Under the pieces are notes generated by a model, which saw only the letters and a list, made by a program, of their open reading frames with translations, ran no database searches and was not told the origin of the DNA. Positions 20,832 to 31,000 of a stretch of DNA of 64,000 nucleotides are shown here, one piece after another. Within the stretch, counting starts at the first letter, position 1. The number at the start of each line of letters is the position of its first letter. Where the stretch lies: positions 122,001 to 186,000 of the forward strand of contig JBAKBP010000755.1 in the NCBI GenBank assembly GCA_037953745.1. The letters run 5' to 3'. The stretch is from Lithodes maja. Lineage: Eukaryota; Arthropoda; Malacostraca; Decapoda; Lithodidae. The position numbers and the translations under genes were made by a program.

Positions 20832-23194
20832 ATGCAGAAGAAAGGAGTGAAGAAGGTCAGGAAGGCTTCCCCTGCCACCTCGACGTCTGGAGACACATCA
20901 CCTGGTGACCCCTCTCAGCCCGGCCCCTCCAACTATGACCCCTCTCAGCCTGGCCCCTCCAACTCTGACCCCTCTCAGCCTGGCCCCTCGACGCCTGAAG
21001 GTGAAATTGTTCTCGACCTCGGCCCCGATAGTGGAGAGCTCGAGGTTGAAGTGGATGATGAGAGTGACGAGGAAGAAGAGGAGGAAGAAGTAGAACCTGC
21101 ACTTCCCAACAGCCAGGCTCCACCAAAGAAACGCCGCAGGAAGAAGACGAACGTGATACTGACGGAGGAGACGGAGAGGATGCTGGCTGATTGGATTGAG
21201 CTGGATGCGCCTTTCATTATTGACAAGGGGGACCCCCGGCACAAGAATAAGGAACATATAGAGTCTGTATGGGCGGAGAAGGCTGCGACCATGGACCCAC
21301 CAATGACCGCCTTCGATTTGAAGACCTGGTGGGGATCTCTTCGCTCCAGGTTCGGCCGGCTCAGCAAGTTGAAGAGTGGTGATGGGGCCAAACGACTGAC
21401 TGAAAGGGAGAGGTGGATCCTCAGCATATTCCACTTCATGAAGCCACACATCGTCCGTCAGAAGAAGCCCCGGTCACTTGGTATGCCTCAGGTACGTTGA
21501 TATTTCTTATGTTTTCAAACCCTTCCACAGTGACAGTGTTAGTTTTAGGTTATTTTCATAATTATTTTGCTTATAATGATGCTATTATTGTGTTCAATTT
21601 ATCGTGTTAAACTTCAAATATTTTTAATGAAACGCATAATAACTCAAATCAGTTTATTCATGTTATTTTAAAGGTTACAAGGATGAATGGTTATGTTAAA
21701 TTGTATTTTAAAAGTTATTTACATAAATAAATACATGTTACTAATTCTACATTCATGTCACAACAGACTGCTGCCCAGGCTGCAGCACCGGCGCCTGCTG
21801 GTGTTCCTGTCCCTCACCGCACCCAAACACCTTCTGTCCCAGTCTACGAGGTGGATGACCCCTCTGCTGGCAGTCAGGAAGAGGAGGACACACCCCCAGC
21901 CATCGCCCAGCCTGCACGGAAGGTGAAGAAGGGAAAGCCTCCTGGTGCTGTCCCTTCAACATCAACACACGGGACCCTGGAGCAAGTGAGTAGAGAAAAT
22001 ATTACATAAGAACATAAGAAAATGGGAGTCTGCAGAAAGCCGATTTGCCTAAGCAAGGCAGATCCCTGTCCTACACAACCCCAATTTAATTACAAATCCC
22101 AAATATAGGGTCCACACTCTAATACCCTGAGGATCATCTTACCAAAACGGCTAGGGATTAACGCAGGATTATGGGGGTCTGCAGAGTGCTGATTGGCCCA
22201 ACCCGGCTGATCCCCCTTCACACCCAACCCCTCTCGTCCATATGCTTATCCAATTTTATCTTAAAGCTCCCTACAGTTTTAGATCCCACTACAGCACTTT
22301 GTAGTTACATTGTTCATTGGTGGCACCCCATTGCAATTCCAAGCTATTATTAGATAAAGTGTTTATGTTTCCAAAGTTATTACAATAACATAAATTAATA
22401 ATAATACTAAAGATGTCATGATTTCACACCATACTATCGACAATAACTTTGAACATATTTTGTTCCCAAAATACCACAACATTTCATTGGTTAAAATAAA
22501 TTTGTTGTCAAATATTAAAATATTGTGTTTCGTGTGCTTAATGTTCTATTGTTTCTTGTTCAAGGTCCTCGCGAATTCTGAGAAGCTGCGACAGAACCTG
22601 GGTCAGGCGTACGATGTGGTCGAGGACCAGGACCATAAATATTGGCGCTACTCCCTGGAGGGCATGGTGAAAGACTGTGTGGGGCTGCCTCCAGCTTACA
22701 ACACCACACTCAAGTTGGAACTGTTGGCAGCCATCGACAGGTTCAAGGTTGCCCATGCAGAGGGAGTGCCCCGGCCTGGTCCGGACCTCTTGCTCCACGC
22801 CCACAGGAGCTTTGGCTTGCCGGCGCCCCTACCCCAACCCGTGGCACAGCAGCATCCGACAGTGATGTACCAGGGCACTCCAGCAACCACCCTGCCTCCT
22901 CCCACCCTGTCGACCCAGCCTCAGCCTGGTCTTGGGGGCCTCGTGCTACCTGCACACCAGGTTGCAGCCTTGAGGTCGTTGTTGGTGCAACCACCTTTAA
23001 CGACACCCCCTCGCAAATTCGTCCCACCTACTGCCTCCACACCCAGCCAACCGTCTTTCGACCTGGGGCAGTTTGGCAACACATTTCTAGAAATGTTGAC
23101 GGGTCAAAAATCCCCAACACCTGTCATTGTTGGTACGCCTGTGTCTGCCATAGATCCCCTGAATGAGACACAGGAGATCCCCAAGCATTCTTAA
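20832..23194 (+). CDS. Harbinger MADF/Myb-like DNA-binding protein, three exons
   Basis: Exons 20832-21491, 21767-21985 and 22565-23194, all phase 0, with donors CAG/GTACGT and CAA/GTGAGT and acceptors ending CAACAG and TTCAAG, predict 502 aa. The N-terminal 110 residues are Ser/Pro-rich with three repeated PSQPGPS units, then an acidic run (EEEEEEEV) and a basic KKRRRKK nuclear-localisation-like run. A MADF-like domain follows (ILTEETERMLADWIELD... to TWWGSLRSRFGRL). The C-terminus is Pro/Gln-rich. In known PIF/Harbinger elements such a protein binds DNA and helps bring the nuclease to the nucleus and transposon ends. The frame is intact in all exons. Intron 2 contains an unrelated repeat insertion (about 22005-22310). 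Confidence 0.75.
22005..22310. repeat. Dispersed repeat in intron 2 of the Harbinger gene
   Basis: Starts ACATAAGAACATAAGAAAAT, a start motif shared by many animal SINE/LINE-type repeats, and contains two related GGGTCTGCAGA...GATTGGCC/GATTTGCC segments. It lies wholly in the intron, so it need not disable the gene. Confidence 0.5.
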
Positions 23195-23199
23195 TACCC

Positions 23200-23204
<5 letters not shown>

Positions 23205-23242
<38 letters not shown>
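23205..23242. repeat. (TA)n microsatellite
   Basis: TA run just after the stop codon of the MADF-like gene, in the region between the two convergent Harbinger genes. Confidence 0.95.
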
Positions 23243-23246
<4 letters not shown>

Positions 23247-23696
23247 CTTAATGTGTATTTTTAAAAAATATATGTATTTGTGTAATGACGTGGGTGTTTC
23301 TATTTCCAATATTTTATCACAATTTTTGATTAATAAGATGAAAACAAAAATTATAATGAAAGTAATGAGCATACACAATAAATAATTTATTTAAACGCAA
23401 TAATGATAATATGGTTAATACTAATTTTGACAATCCTTGATGGACAACTTACATTAAATATAACTGTTAGACATAAAGTACAAAACAAAGGTAACATGGA
23501 AAACATAGCAAAATTGAATGCAATTCGAAAGTCAAAGATGTAAAATTAAATAAGCATAGTACAATTTAAGTAAACATATAATTTAAACTACATAGGAAGA
23601 ACCTAAACATTAGAGAAAATGCACTTTCAAAGATACAATTACAATACAAAGCAAACTAGCAAAGCATCGATGTATTTAAAAATAAATGTAACTCAC

Positions 23697-25049
23697 CTAA
23701 ATCCGGTCATCCTGCCAAGCCACAGATCCTTGAGGGGAATTAAAGTAGGTCTTGAGGTAGTTGCGTTGAGCCTTGGCAAGCAGGGTTGCAGTGTTGCGGG
23801 TCACGGGTGGGATGTTGTTTCCTACAGGTGGGTCAGTCCTCCAGGCGCCAGGTATGAGTTGGTGGGTGTGTGGGTCCTCTTGATCTACCTCTGATTGTGG
23901 TGGGCATCGGCCTCGTAGGATGTTGTGCAGAATGCATGAGGCCAACACAACAACCTCTACACGTTCAGGTTTTAGAGATATTGCAGTGTGGAAAACACGG
24001 AAGCGGTTGGCAAGAATGCCAAAGGCGTTCTCTACCGTCCGGCGGGCCCTGCTGATTCTGTAGTTGTAGATTCGTTCCTGCTTCGTGAGGGATCGTAGGG
24101 GGTAGGGCTTCATCATGTAGGTGCGTAGAGGGAATGCATCATCACCTACTAAGAAGTATTCAGTGGGTGGTCCAGTGGGATCGGTAGAGATGACCTCGGC
24201 GGTTGGCAGATTTGCGTCCTGTTTTTCAAGCAAGTTACACAGACTGGTGTGTGCAAAGCCACCACCATCAGACTCTGACCCTATGGCACCAACGTCGACG
24301 TATATGAACTTGTAGTTGGAGTCAACAATTGCCATCAGGACAATGGAAAAAAACTTCTTGTAGTTGAAGTAATATGTGCCACCAAAGTTTGGGTTTCGGA
24401 TCCGTATGTGTTTGCCATCAATGGCTCCTACACAATGCGGCAGATTCCATCGTTCCTCATAGCCGCTGGCAACCTCCTTCCATGCAGCAGGCGATTGTGG
24501 CGTCTTGATCTCCTGATCTCCGTAGACAGAAATGATGGCCTGGCAGGTGTCGGGAACAATTTGGCTGATGGTGTTGTGGGCAACACGAAAGTTGTATTGC
24601 AGGCTCTTATAGGAATCACCCGTAGCGAGGAAACGTAAGGTGATGGCCACCCGCAGACCAGGAGGAATGGGGTTACGCCAGAATGTAGGTTTCCTCTGAA
24701 TGAGGGGTGTGACACGTTCAACTATCTCATCAAATAGTTGTTTGTCTACCCGGGTGAAGTTTTTGTAGAGTTGTGGACATTCGGTGGCCAACTCTTTCAT
24801 CAGCTTCTCATAATGGCCATGTTCAGGCCTTCGTTGTAGATATGGCCACACCCACACTGTCCTCTTGCTCCTTTCATTCTTCTTCTCTTCTTCTTCTTCA
24901 TGGATGTTGTTTGCTATTGCAAGCAGTTCCAACATTTCTATGTAGGAAATGATCCATTGCATGAGCCGGGTGTTATGCCTGTTCTCCGGTTTGATTAGGG
25001 AGTTCACCATCTTGAACTCCTCCAGGATGTATTCCGTGATGTTCTTCAT
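23697..25049 (-). CDS. HARBI1-type PIF/Harbinger transposase (DDE nuclease)
   Basis: Single 450-codon frame. Residues about 132-166 carry RVAITLRFLATGDSYKSL...VAHNTISQIV, the helix-turn-helix-like segment of HARBI1 proteins. The DDE_Tnp_4 catalytic core follows: Asp211 in GAIDGKHI, Asp303 in VGDDAFPL and Glu340 in RRTVENAFGIL, then NRFRVF and LHNI motifs. Length is close to the usual 350-450 aa. It cuts and joins the TIRs at TWA targets, normally together with the MADF/Myb-like partner encoded convergently at 20832-23194. No stop or frameshift, and all catalytic residues are present, so the gene may be functional. An acidic stretch (EEEEEKK at about 51-57) precedes the core. Confidence 0.93.
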   Translation of the reverse strand: MKNITEYILEEFKMVNSLIKPENRHNTRLMQWIISYIEMLELLAIANNIHEEEEEKKNERSKRTVWVWPYLQRRPEHGHYEKLMKELATECPQLYKNFTRVDKQLFDEIVERVTPLIQRKPTFWRNPIPPGLRVAITLRFLATGDSYKSLQYNFRVAHNTISQIVPDTCQAIISVYGDQEIKTPQSPAAWKEVASGYEERWNLPHCVGAIDGKHIRIRNPNFGGTYYFNYKKFFSIVLMAIVDSNYKFIYVDVGAIGSESDGGGFAHTSLCNLLEKQDANLPTAEVISTDPTGPPTEYFLVGDDAFPLRTYMMKPYPLRSLTKQERIYNYRISRARRTVENAFGILANRFRVFHTAISLKPERVEVVVLASCILHNILRGRCPPQSEVDQEDPHTHQLIPGAWRTDPPVGNNIPPVTRNTATLLAKAQRNYLKTYFNSPQGSVAWQDDRI

Positions 25050-25769
25050 GGTGCCGAGTCAGGAGTGGGAATGGGAACGTTGTGGCCAGCCATGCCCTTT
25101 TCTAGTTCCCAGATTCCAACCAAGACATACGTGGTTGACAAAGACTGTCTTTGTATGTGTTTGGACAGACGGGGTGTGCCTACGATTGTCCGGACACGGT
25201 CCACGTAATGCCTACAAACTCACAAGACGTACGGCCTCAGCTACGTAGGTATTGTGGGGGCGTGGCCATGGGCGTGGCCTGTGTTCCGCAAATCGGGCAG
25301 CCCAGGCGGACTAACGGGGACATGCTTACGCAAGTCGCAAGCACGTACGTAGCTCCATACGACTACATTACGTCTGACGTAACACTGGCCCCGTTACGGT
25401 ACGTATGTCGGGTAGTGCAATAGTCTTCCTCTATACGGGTGTACACGGCCGGACTACGCCCGTCATTACACAAAATTGGCGATCACGCCTGACGGGAGCA
25501 TACGGGAGCGATATATGTGAATGTGTGACCCCAGCATAATACCCTTAGAAGTTCTCTGGCATACTACACGCACTATTGACAAGAGAACCTGCGTGTCTTG
25601 GTGTTGAGTCAGATATTAAGAGCGTGTCTGTTGCAGGGTTGGTTTAGTGCGGTGGGCAGTGTTGGATGCACATCTACAGCATTGGTGTCTTTTTGCTACG
25701 GCGTTGTCTTTTTGCCAGTGCGGTGGGCTAGGCTATTTGAGCATCTGTTTTCCTCCAGCCTCCCCTCGT

Positions 25770-25773
<4 letters not shown>

Positions 25774-25825
<52 letters not shown>
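25774..25825. repeat. (TA)n microsatellite
   Basis: Pure TA run directly after the putative solo LTR. Confidence 0.95.
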
Positions 25826-25831
<6 letters not shown>

Positions 25832-26294
25832 TTAAATTTGAAAACGAACTCAATAGTTACTGTTCAAATTAATATTACGAACTCAATACAATATATAACT
25901 GTTGAAACGACAACACACTAAACAAATTTTATATGGGGAAAAGTGCTTTTAAATTGATCGGAAAATATTCTTTGAAAATAACAAACTTATATTATCCACA
26001 TACAGTATCTGTGCACCACCACACGATACAGTAGGTTAGTTTCCCACGCCACGCTAATAGCAAATGTGTTGGTGTATCGAGGCTAACTAGTACGAAGTGC
26101 AATTAGGAATTTTAATCAAAATACGTATAGGCAGCTGCAAATTGTGCTAGTGAAAGAGAAATAAATACTGATAAGTTAATGTATTTAAATTAGACAGTTA
26201 TACAATTTGATAAATTACCAAAAAGCATTAATAGTTTTGAATAATTTTATTTTAACATAATACAAAAATATAATAATGCAAAGTGAAAAACAAC
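25826..26294. other. No recognisable gene
   Basis: AT-rich, no supportable frame. Confidence 0.5.
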
Positions 26295-26298
26295 TTAA

Positions 26299-26735
26299 CC
26301 CACTAAGCCCCAGCTAGTTTATAATTTATAATAAATGGACCACCAGCGACTGGCTGTTTCTGATTTATTTTCCCCAGAAACAATAGCGAACGGGTTAGGA
26401 ATGAAGGAAAACCACAAAAAACTATCAAAAAGGTCAAAAATTGGTCCTACGGAGCCCCGAAAGTTGATTTTACAAGAGTAAAAAATTGAAGGCAATAACA
26501 CCCAAAATACAGGTTTTTGCATGCTCACGCACACACGGTTGGACTTTGAGAGTTTTCAACCATCGGCATGGTTGCGGGGGATACTTACACAGTTCTCATA
26601 CAAATCTGAGCCCTCTAGGTGCCATAGGACCGGAGTAATTGGGACAGGACTGGCTAGGACGCATGGTTTGCGTCGCTGGGGTTTAGCGTTACATACATTG
26701 TGGATGCAAACCGTGCGTCGCTGGGGCTCAGTGGG
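26299..26735. mobile_element. TTAA-flanked MITE, family T1, copy A
   Basis: Inverted terminal repeats CCCACTAAGCCCCAGC (left) and GCTGGGGCTCAGTGGG (right) with one mismatch, flanked by TTAA at 26295-26298 and 26736-26739. Copies B and C are at 39982-40393 and 40945-41832. TTAA duplication plus CCC-starting TIRs fit piggyBac-derived MITEs. Noncoding. Confidence 0.85.
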
Positions 26736-26739
26736 TTAA

Positions 26740-27312
26740 TCAATTTAGGATACAGTCACAAAACATATTATCTAAGAACAGTGTCATCGAATAAGCGCTT
26801 GTGAGCTTGACATGCACAATTGACCCCAATTAATTAAAACTCTATAACGAACTTATATTTATTGTACAAATACAAACAAATGTTACAACAGTAATAATTC
26901 ATACTATACCTAACCTATCAACTAACAACTTGTATAAACATAATTTTAATACACATAATTTCAACATGCTCTGGCCAGGAAAATGTATATTAGAAAATTA
27001 CAAAATATACAATAGAGGTTTTGTAAGAATATTGAAATGACGGAGCCAAAAGGACAACCACACAAGATAGCCACCGTAAGAGAATCCAGAGAGACCAGAA
27101 GAAAAGGATTTAGAAATAAATTAATTTCCCATTCTCAAGAAAATGGGAAATCTGACCCCTGTACATATTCTCTAATTCCCCGTACAGGTGAGTTACCCCC
27201 TAAGGGCAGGTCAAGCCCCTCCAATCAGCACCTCACGCGGCCCTGCCAATCACAGGGCAGGACTCAAATATCCAAGGCAGAACTTCCCCCCCGAATACTA
27301 TGATGAAAAAGT
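26740..27312. other. No recognisable gene
   Basis: A short open frame at 27037-27303 has no family resemblance. Nothing else supportable. Confidence 0.45.
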
Positions 27313-27856
27313 GTGTCGTGAATCCTAGCTGGTATATATACCGTAGTTTGAATTTCCCGGGTTCACGACAGCTGGTTCCTTTTTGTTTATACACATTACT
27401 TTATTTATCTTTGTGGATAAATATTACTGTGGTTGCACCAATTATATCTTAGTTTGTTTTCCCTTATTATTTAATCACGGGGGACGATATAGAACCCTTA
27501 AATATATTTTATATTGTCACGATAAAAGGGAATCTCAGACACACTTCACACAGACTTCACCCCACCAAGACAGACTGCCAGCTGCTGCAACATAACAACA
27601 AAACTTCCCTGATGTTTGCCTCCCGACATGTCCATTACCTAATCGACACTCTTTGCATCACAGCTAAGTTCCTTTAATACTAGAAGTACTCAATAGATAT
27701 TACTGGGACTACCACAGATAACCTACACATACATGTTTACAAGTAAGTCAAACGCCGACCCGGTATCATTTTTATACCCTAGGCCAATTCATCTTTCCAG
27801 GTTTTATTATTTAATTTATATCCGTTTATCCTCTACCCCTTAGGAATAATAAACAG
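27313..27856 (+). mobile_element. Candidate 5' LTR of the BEL/Pao element
   Basis: The segment begins TGTCGTGAATCC and ends AATAATAAACA. It has a TATATATACC motif near the start, an AATAAA-type signal near the end, and a primer-binding-like site 9 bp downstream. An internal inverted copy of the first 12 bases lies at 27358-27369. No matching 3' LTR was found after the BEL pol region, so the assignment rests on position and the adjacent primer site. Confidence 0.35.
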
Positions 27857-27865
27857 GATATAATT

Positions 27866-27885
27866 GGTGCCGTGTGACCAGGATA
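27866..27885 (+). promoter_or_regulatory. Candidate primer-binding site
   Basis: TGGTGCCGTGTGACCAGGAT begins with TGG, complementary to a tRNA 3' CCA, at the place expected after a 5' LTR. Its 3' part is included in the 185-bp duplication made by the LINE insertion. Confidence 0.4.
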
Positions 27886-28053
27886 ATGGGCCATCTGTTA
27901 TATATTGATAACAATTCTGGGGGTAATAGGCCTAGGCCTGACTTGTCTGCCTTTGTGTAGAGCTGGGCGATCCAGTGGACAAATGTTGAGGGGCGCATAT
28001 GTCCGGGATTTTCCGCTGGACCGTGCAGTGCAATGCCCTGCTTTTTTTTTGTT
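27869..28053. repeat. 185-bp target-site duplication, left copy
   Basis: Identical by eye over its whole length to 31926-32110. The two copies flank the LINE at 28054-31925; sequence outside them differs at once (GGTGCC versus TGGCC on the left, GTTGTT versus GTTAAG on the right). Confidence 0.85.
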
Positions 28054-28073
28054 GTTGTTGTTGTTGTTGTTCC

Positions 28074-31000
28074 CTAAGCTGCCTGGCCGAACAGCCCCGA
28101 GTCCCTGAGGAAGGCCACGGCCACGATCGGGCTTTCCCACAGAGCTCTCATTGAGTGTAGGTTGTGTTGTTGGCGTAAGTGGTTGTGTGAAATGCAGTCT
28201 TCTATGATGTGTTTAATGGTATGGGGTGCTGTGTTACATCCCGGGCAGGCGTCGACAACGGAGTCATCCAGTCTCTTCTGATAGCTCAGGAGAGCTGGAT
28301 GGTGTCCGCATCTCAGCCTGGCCAGGTGGACTCTGTCCTCGCGAGGGAGGGAGGATTCGGAAGGATGGATTTCGGGAGGTCGTGCATGCAGCTGCGTGTT
28401 GTCTGTGAGTGAGTGGATGGATTGGCGAGAGATATGAGTATGGATGTGCTTCTGGAAGTTGGTTCGGGGTGGGCAGGGAGGGAGAGAGGACAATAATTGT
28501 GTGTGATACCGTGTGCTGGGTGTTGTTTTGATATTTCTTGGTGTCTGTGGGTGTGTTGCCATGTAGTTTAGTGGGTGGTCTTGGTTCGTGGAGGCTGCTG
28601 CCAGGAATTGAGTGCCTCTCATGTCCAGATGGTCTTTGACTTTGAGGATTTTGGTTTCTTGATGTAGATGATCTGTGGGTGCAGTAGCTGTGCAGCCTGT
28701 AATGATCTTCAGGGCTTTGTTTTGAATCGTCTGTAAGGTCTTATGATGTGTTTCAGCTAGGTTAGAAGCCCAGGCTGGGCTTGCGTATTCCATTACTGAT
28801 CTTATGTATTGTTTATATACTGTGGTGGTAGTTTCTTTGTTGTGTCCAAATTTTGTGTGAGCAAGTGACCTGAGGGCGTTAAGTCTGGGTGTCAGTTTCT
28901 TTTTAATGTTTGTGGTGTGCTGTTTGAATGTCATATGAGTATCATATGTTACTCCTAGGATTTTGGGTGTGTGTGTATGTGTTAGGGGTGTGTTGTTTAT
29001 GGTGAGTTGAGGGATGTATTCGTGTTCACCTGTCCAGCTTGTGAGCAGGGTTGCGGTGGATTTGGCTGGGGCTAGATTAAGTCTGTTTGTAGTGCACCAG
29101 CCATGTAGTGTGTTGAGATAGGGTTGAAGGAGATCTGTTGCTCTTCTTGGGTCATGGTGTGTGCATGTGAGTGTTATGTCATCTGCATAGGAGGCTAAGT
29201 TTATTTGGGGAGTATTGGGTGTAGTTATATCGTGCATGTACAGATTGAAGAGTGCGGGCGATAGGACGGATCCTTGTGGGACTCCGTTTGGAAAGTTTCT
29301 GATTTTTGATGACTGACCGGCAAAAGATACGTGTGCACATCTGCCTGCTAGGAAGTTGGCCAGCCACCTTTTTGTGTTGTTGTGCATGTTTGTGTTGTAG
29401 ATTTTGTTTGTTAGGTTGTGGCGGGGGATGGTATCGAAGGCTTTACTAATGTCGAGTGTGGCTAATAGTGATCTGTGTGGTGGTCTAGCTGAGTTGATGC
29501 CGTCAAAAGCTCTTTGTGTAAGGTCTGTGAGAAGAGTGTTTGTGGAGTGCAGTGGTCTAAAGCCATGTTGTGTTGGAGCTAGGGGTAGGTCGGGTGTAAT
29601 TAGTTGTAATACTAGGCGTTCCATGACTTTGGAGGGGGAGCAAAGGAGTGTGATGGGGCGGTGCGAGGAGGGTAGCGTGGGGTCTTTGTTGGGTTTGGGG
29701 AATGTGATGATGATACCATGCTTCCAAATGTCTGGTATTGTGTTGTGTGAATAGCTGTAGTTTGATATGTTAGTGAGTGTTTGTATGCCTTGTGGTCCCA
29801 GGTGTCTGAGGTGTATGTTGCTTATGTTGTCTAGGCCACAGGCGGGTGAGTGCTTGAGATTGTTGATGATATGCTTTGTCTGGTGATTGGTGAAGGGTGT
29901 ATAGTCAGGGTCTGTGGGGAATTGTCTCTTACGTCGGATGACACGTCGGTCGTCTTTGTGAGGTTTTAGGTGGCTGACATGTGAGAAGTGATTGATGAGA
30001 GTGTTTGCTTGTTGTTTACATGAAGGAGTAGAGTCTGTTGTTGTGATTGCAGCATGTGATTGTGTTGTGTTGCTGTTGGAAAGTGTGATGCTGTTTAGTG
30101 TTTTGTAGAGTTTTTTGGGGTTTGTTTTGTGATCAAGTGTTTGTAGGAAGTTATTCCAATTTAGTTTTTGTTGTTCTTGTATTTTGTTGTTAGTTTGGGT
30201 GTTGAGTGCTTGAATTTGTTGTGTGATGTCTTGTGTGTGGGGTGCTGGGGAGTGTTTCAGTGTGTCGCGTTGTCTGATGAGGTTTTGAATTTCTGGTGTG
30301 AAGTTGGGGTTGTGTCTTTTTCTGTTACCTCTTGGAATGTGTTTCTTGTCAGCGTTTTGGATAGTTTTATTGAGTATGTGTACAGCATTGTTGATGTTAG
30401 TGATGGGTGTACTGTTTAGAGTTGTGAAGTGTTGTTCTGTCTCATTTGTAAATGCTTCCCAGTTAGCTCTTTTATAATTGGTGTATGTGTGTTTGTGGCT
30501 AGCTGGGGTGAGTCTGGTTTTGGTGGTGATAATGATCGGGAGGTGGTCAGAGCCTAAGGTTCTGACCACCCTCCAGGATGTTGTGGGGGCGAGTTCTGGG
30601 GAGCAAAAGGTGATGTCTGGAGATGATGGGTTATAGAGGGCTTGGTGAGGAATATGGGTATGTTGATGGATGTCGTTAAGGATGATGAGGTTATCTGTTT
30701 GGTTTTGTAGTACCAGCCCTCTGTCTGTGTCGGGGTTGTCGACAAACCAGGCCGACGTCTTGGCGTTGAAGTCACCACCCAGGATGATGTGTGGGGTGTT
30801 TGTGATGTGTTGTAAGTGTGGTCTGTATATATTTGGTACTGTAGGGGATGTTTGGGGAGGGATGTATGTGTTTATGATGGTTATGTTGGATTTGTTGCCA
30901 GTGCGTATTTTAATTGATTGTATTTCTGTTGTGTTATCATTTGGGGGGAGGAGGGATTTGGTTTGTACACTGGTTACTATGTATGATATTTCATTGTGTA

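Larger units (their letters stand above)
20190..25536. mobile_element. Complete PIF/Harbinger DNA transposon
   Basis: Terminal inverted repeats start TGTTGGGGTCACACATTCAC at 20190 and, inverted, TGCTGGGGTCACACATTCAC at 25536. The target duplication is TAA (20187-20189 and 25537-25539), matching the 3-bp TWA preference of PIF/Harbinger. The 5347-bp element contains the two genes expected of an autonomous member in convergent orientation: a MADF/Myb-like DNA-binding protein (20832-23194, plus) and a DDE nuclease (23697-25049, minus). Both look intact. Subterminal DNA is rich in ACGTAAAACGT-type motifs, candidate transposase binding sites. Confidence 0.9.
19302..25773. mobile_element. Putative solo LTR split by the Harbinger transposon
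   Basis: Left of the Harbinger element the sequence starts TGTCACTCCC after a TATAT stretch; right of it the flank ends CCCCTCGTAACA before (TA)n. Joined without the transposon these make about 1.1 kb with TG...CA ends and possible ATAT-type target duplications. The GTAACA terminus also matches the sense-strand end of the Gypsy LTR at 51352-60950. No second LTR or internal region is seen, so a solo LTR is inferred, with modest confidence. Confidence 0.35.

Noticed and set aside
20898..21451. Minus-strand frames overlapping the MADF-like exon 1
   Set aside because: Shadow frames; splice sites, NLS-like run and domain all support the plus strand.
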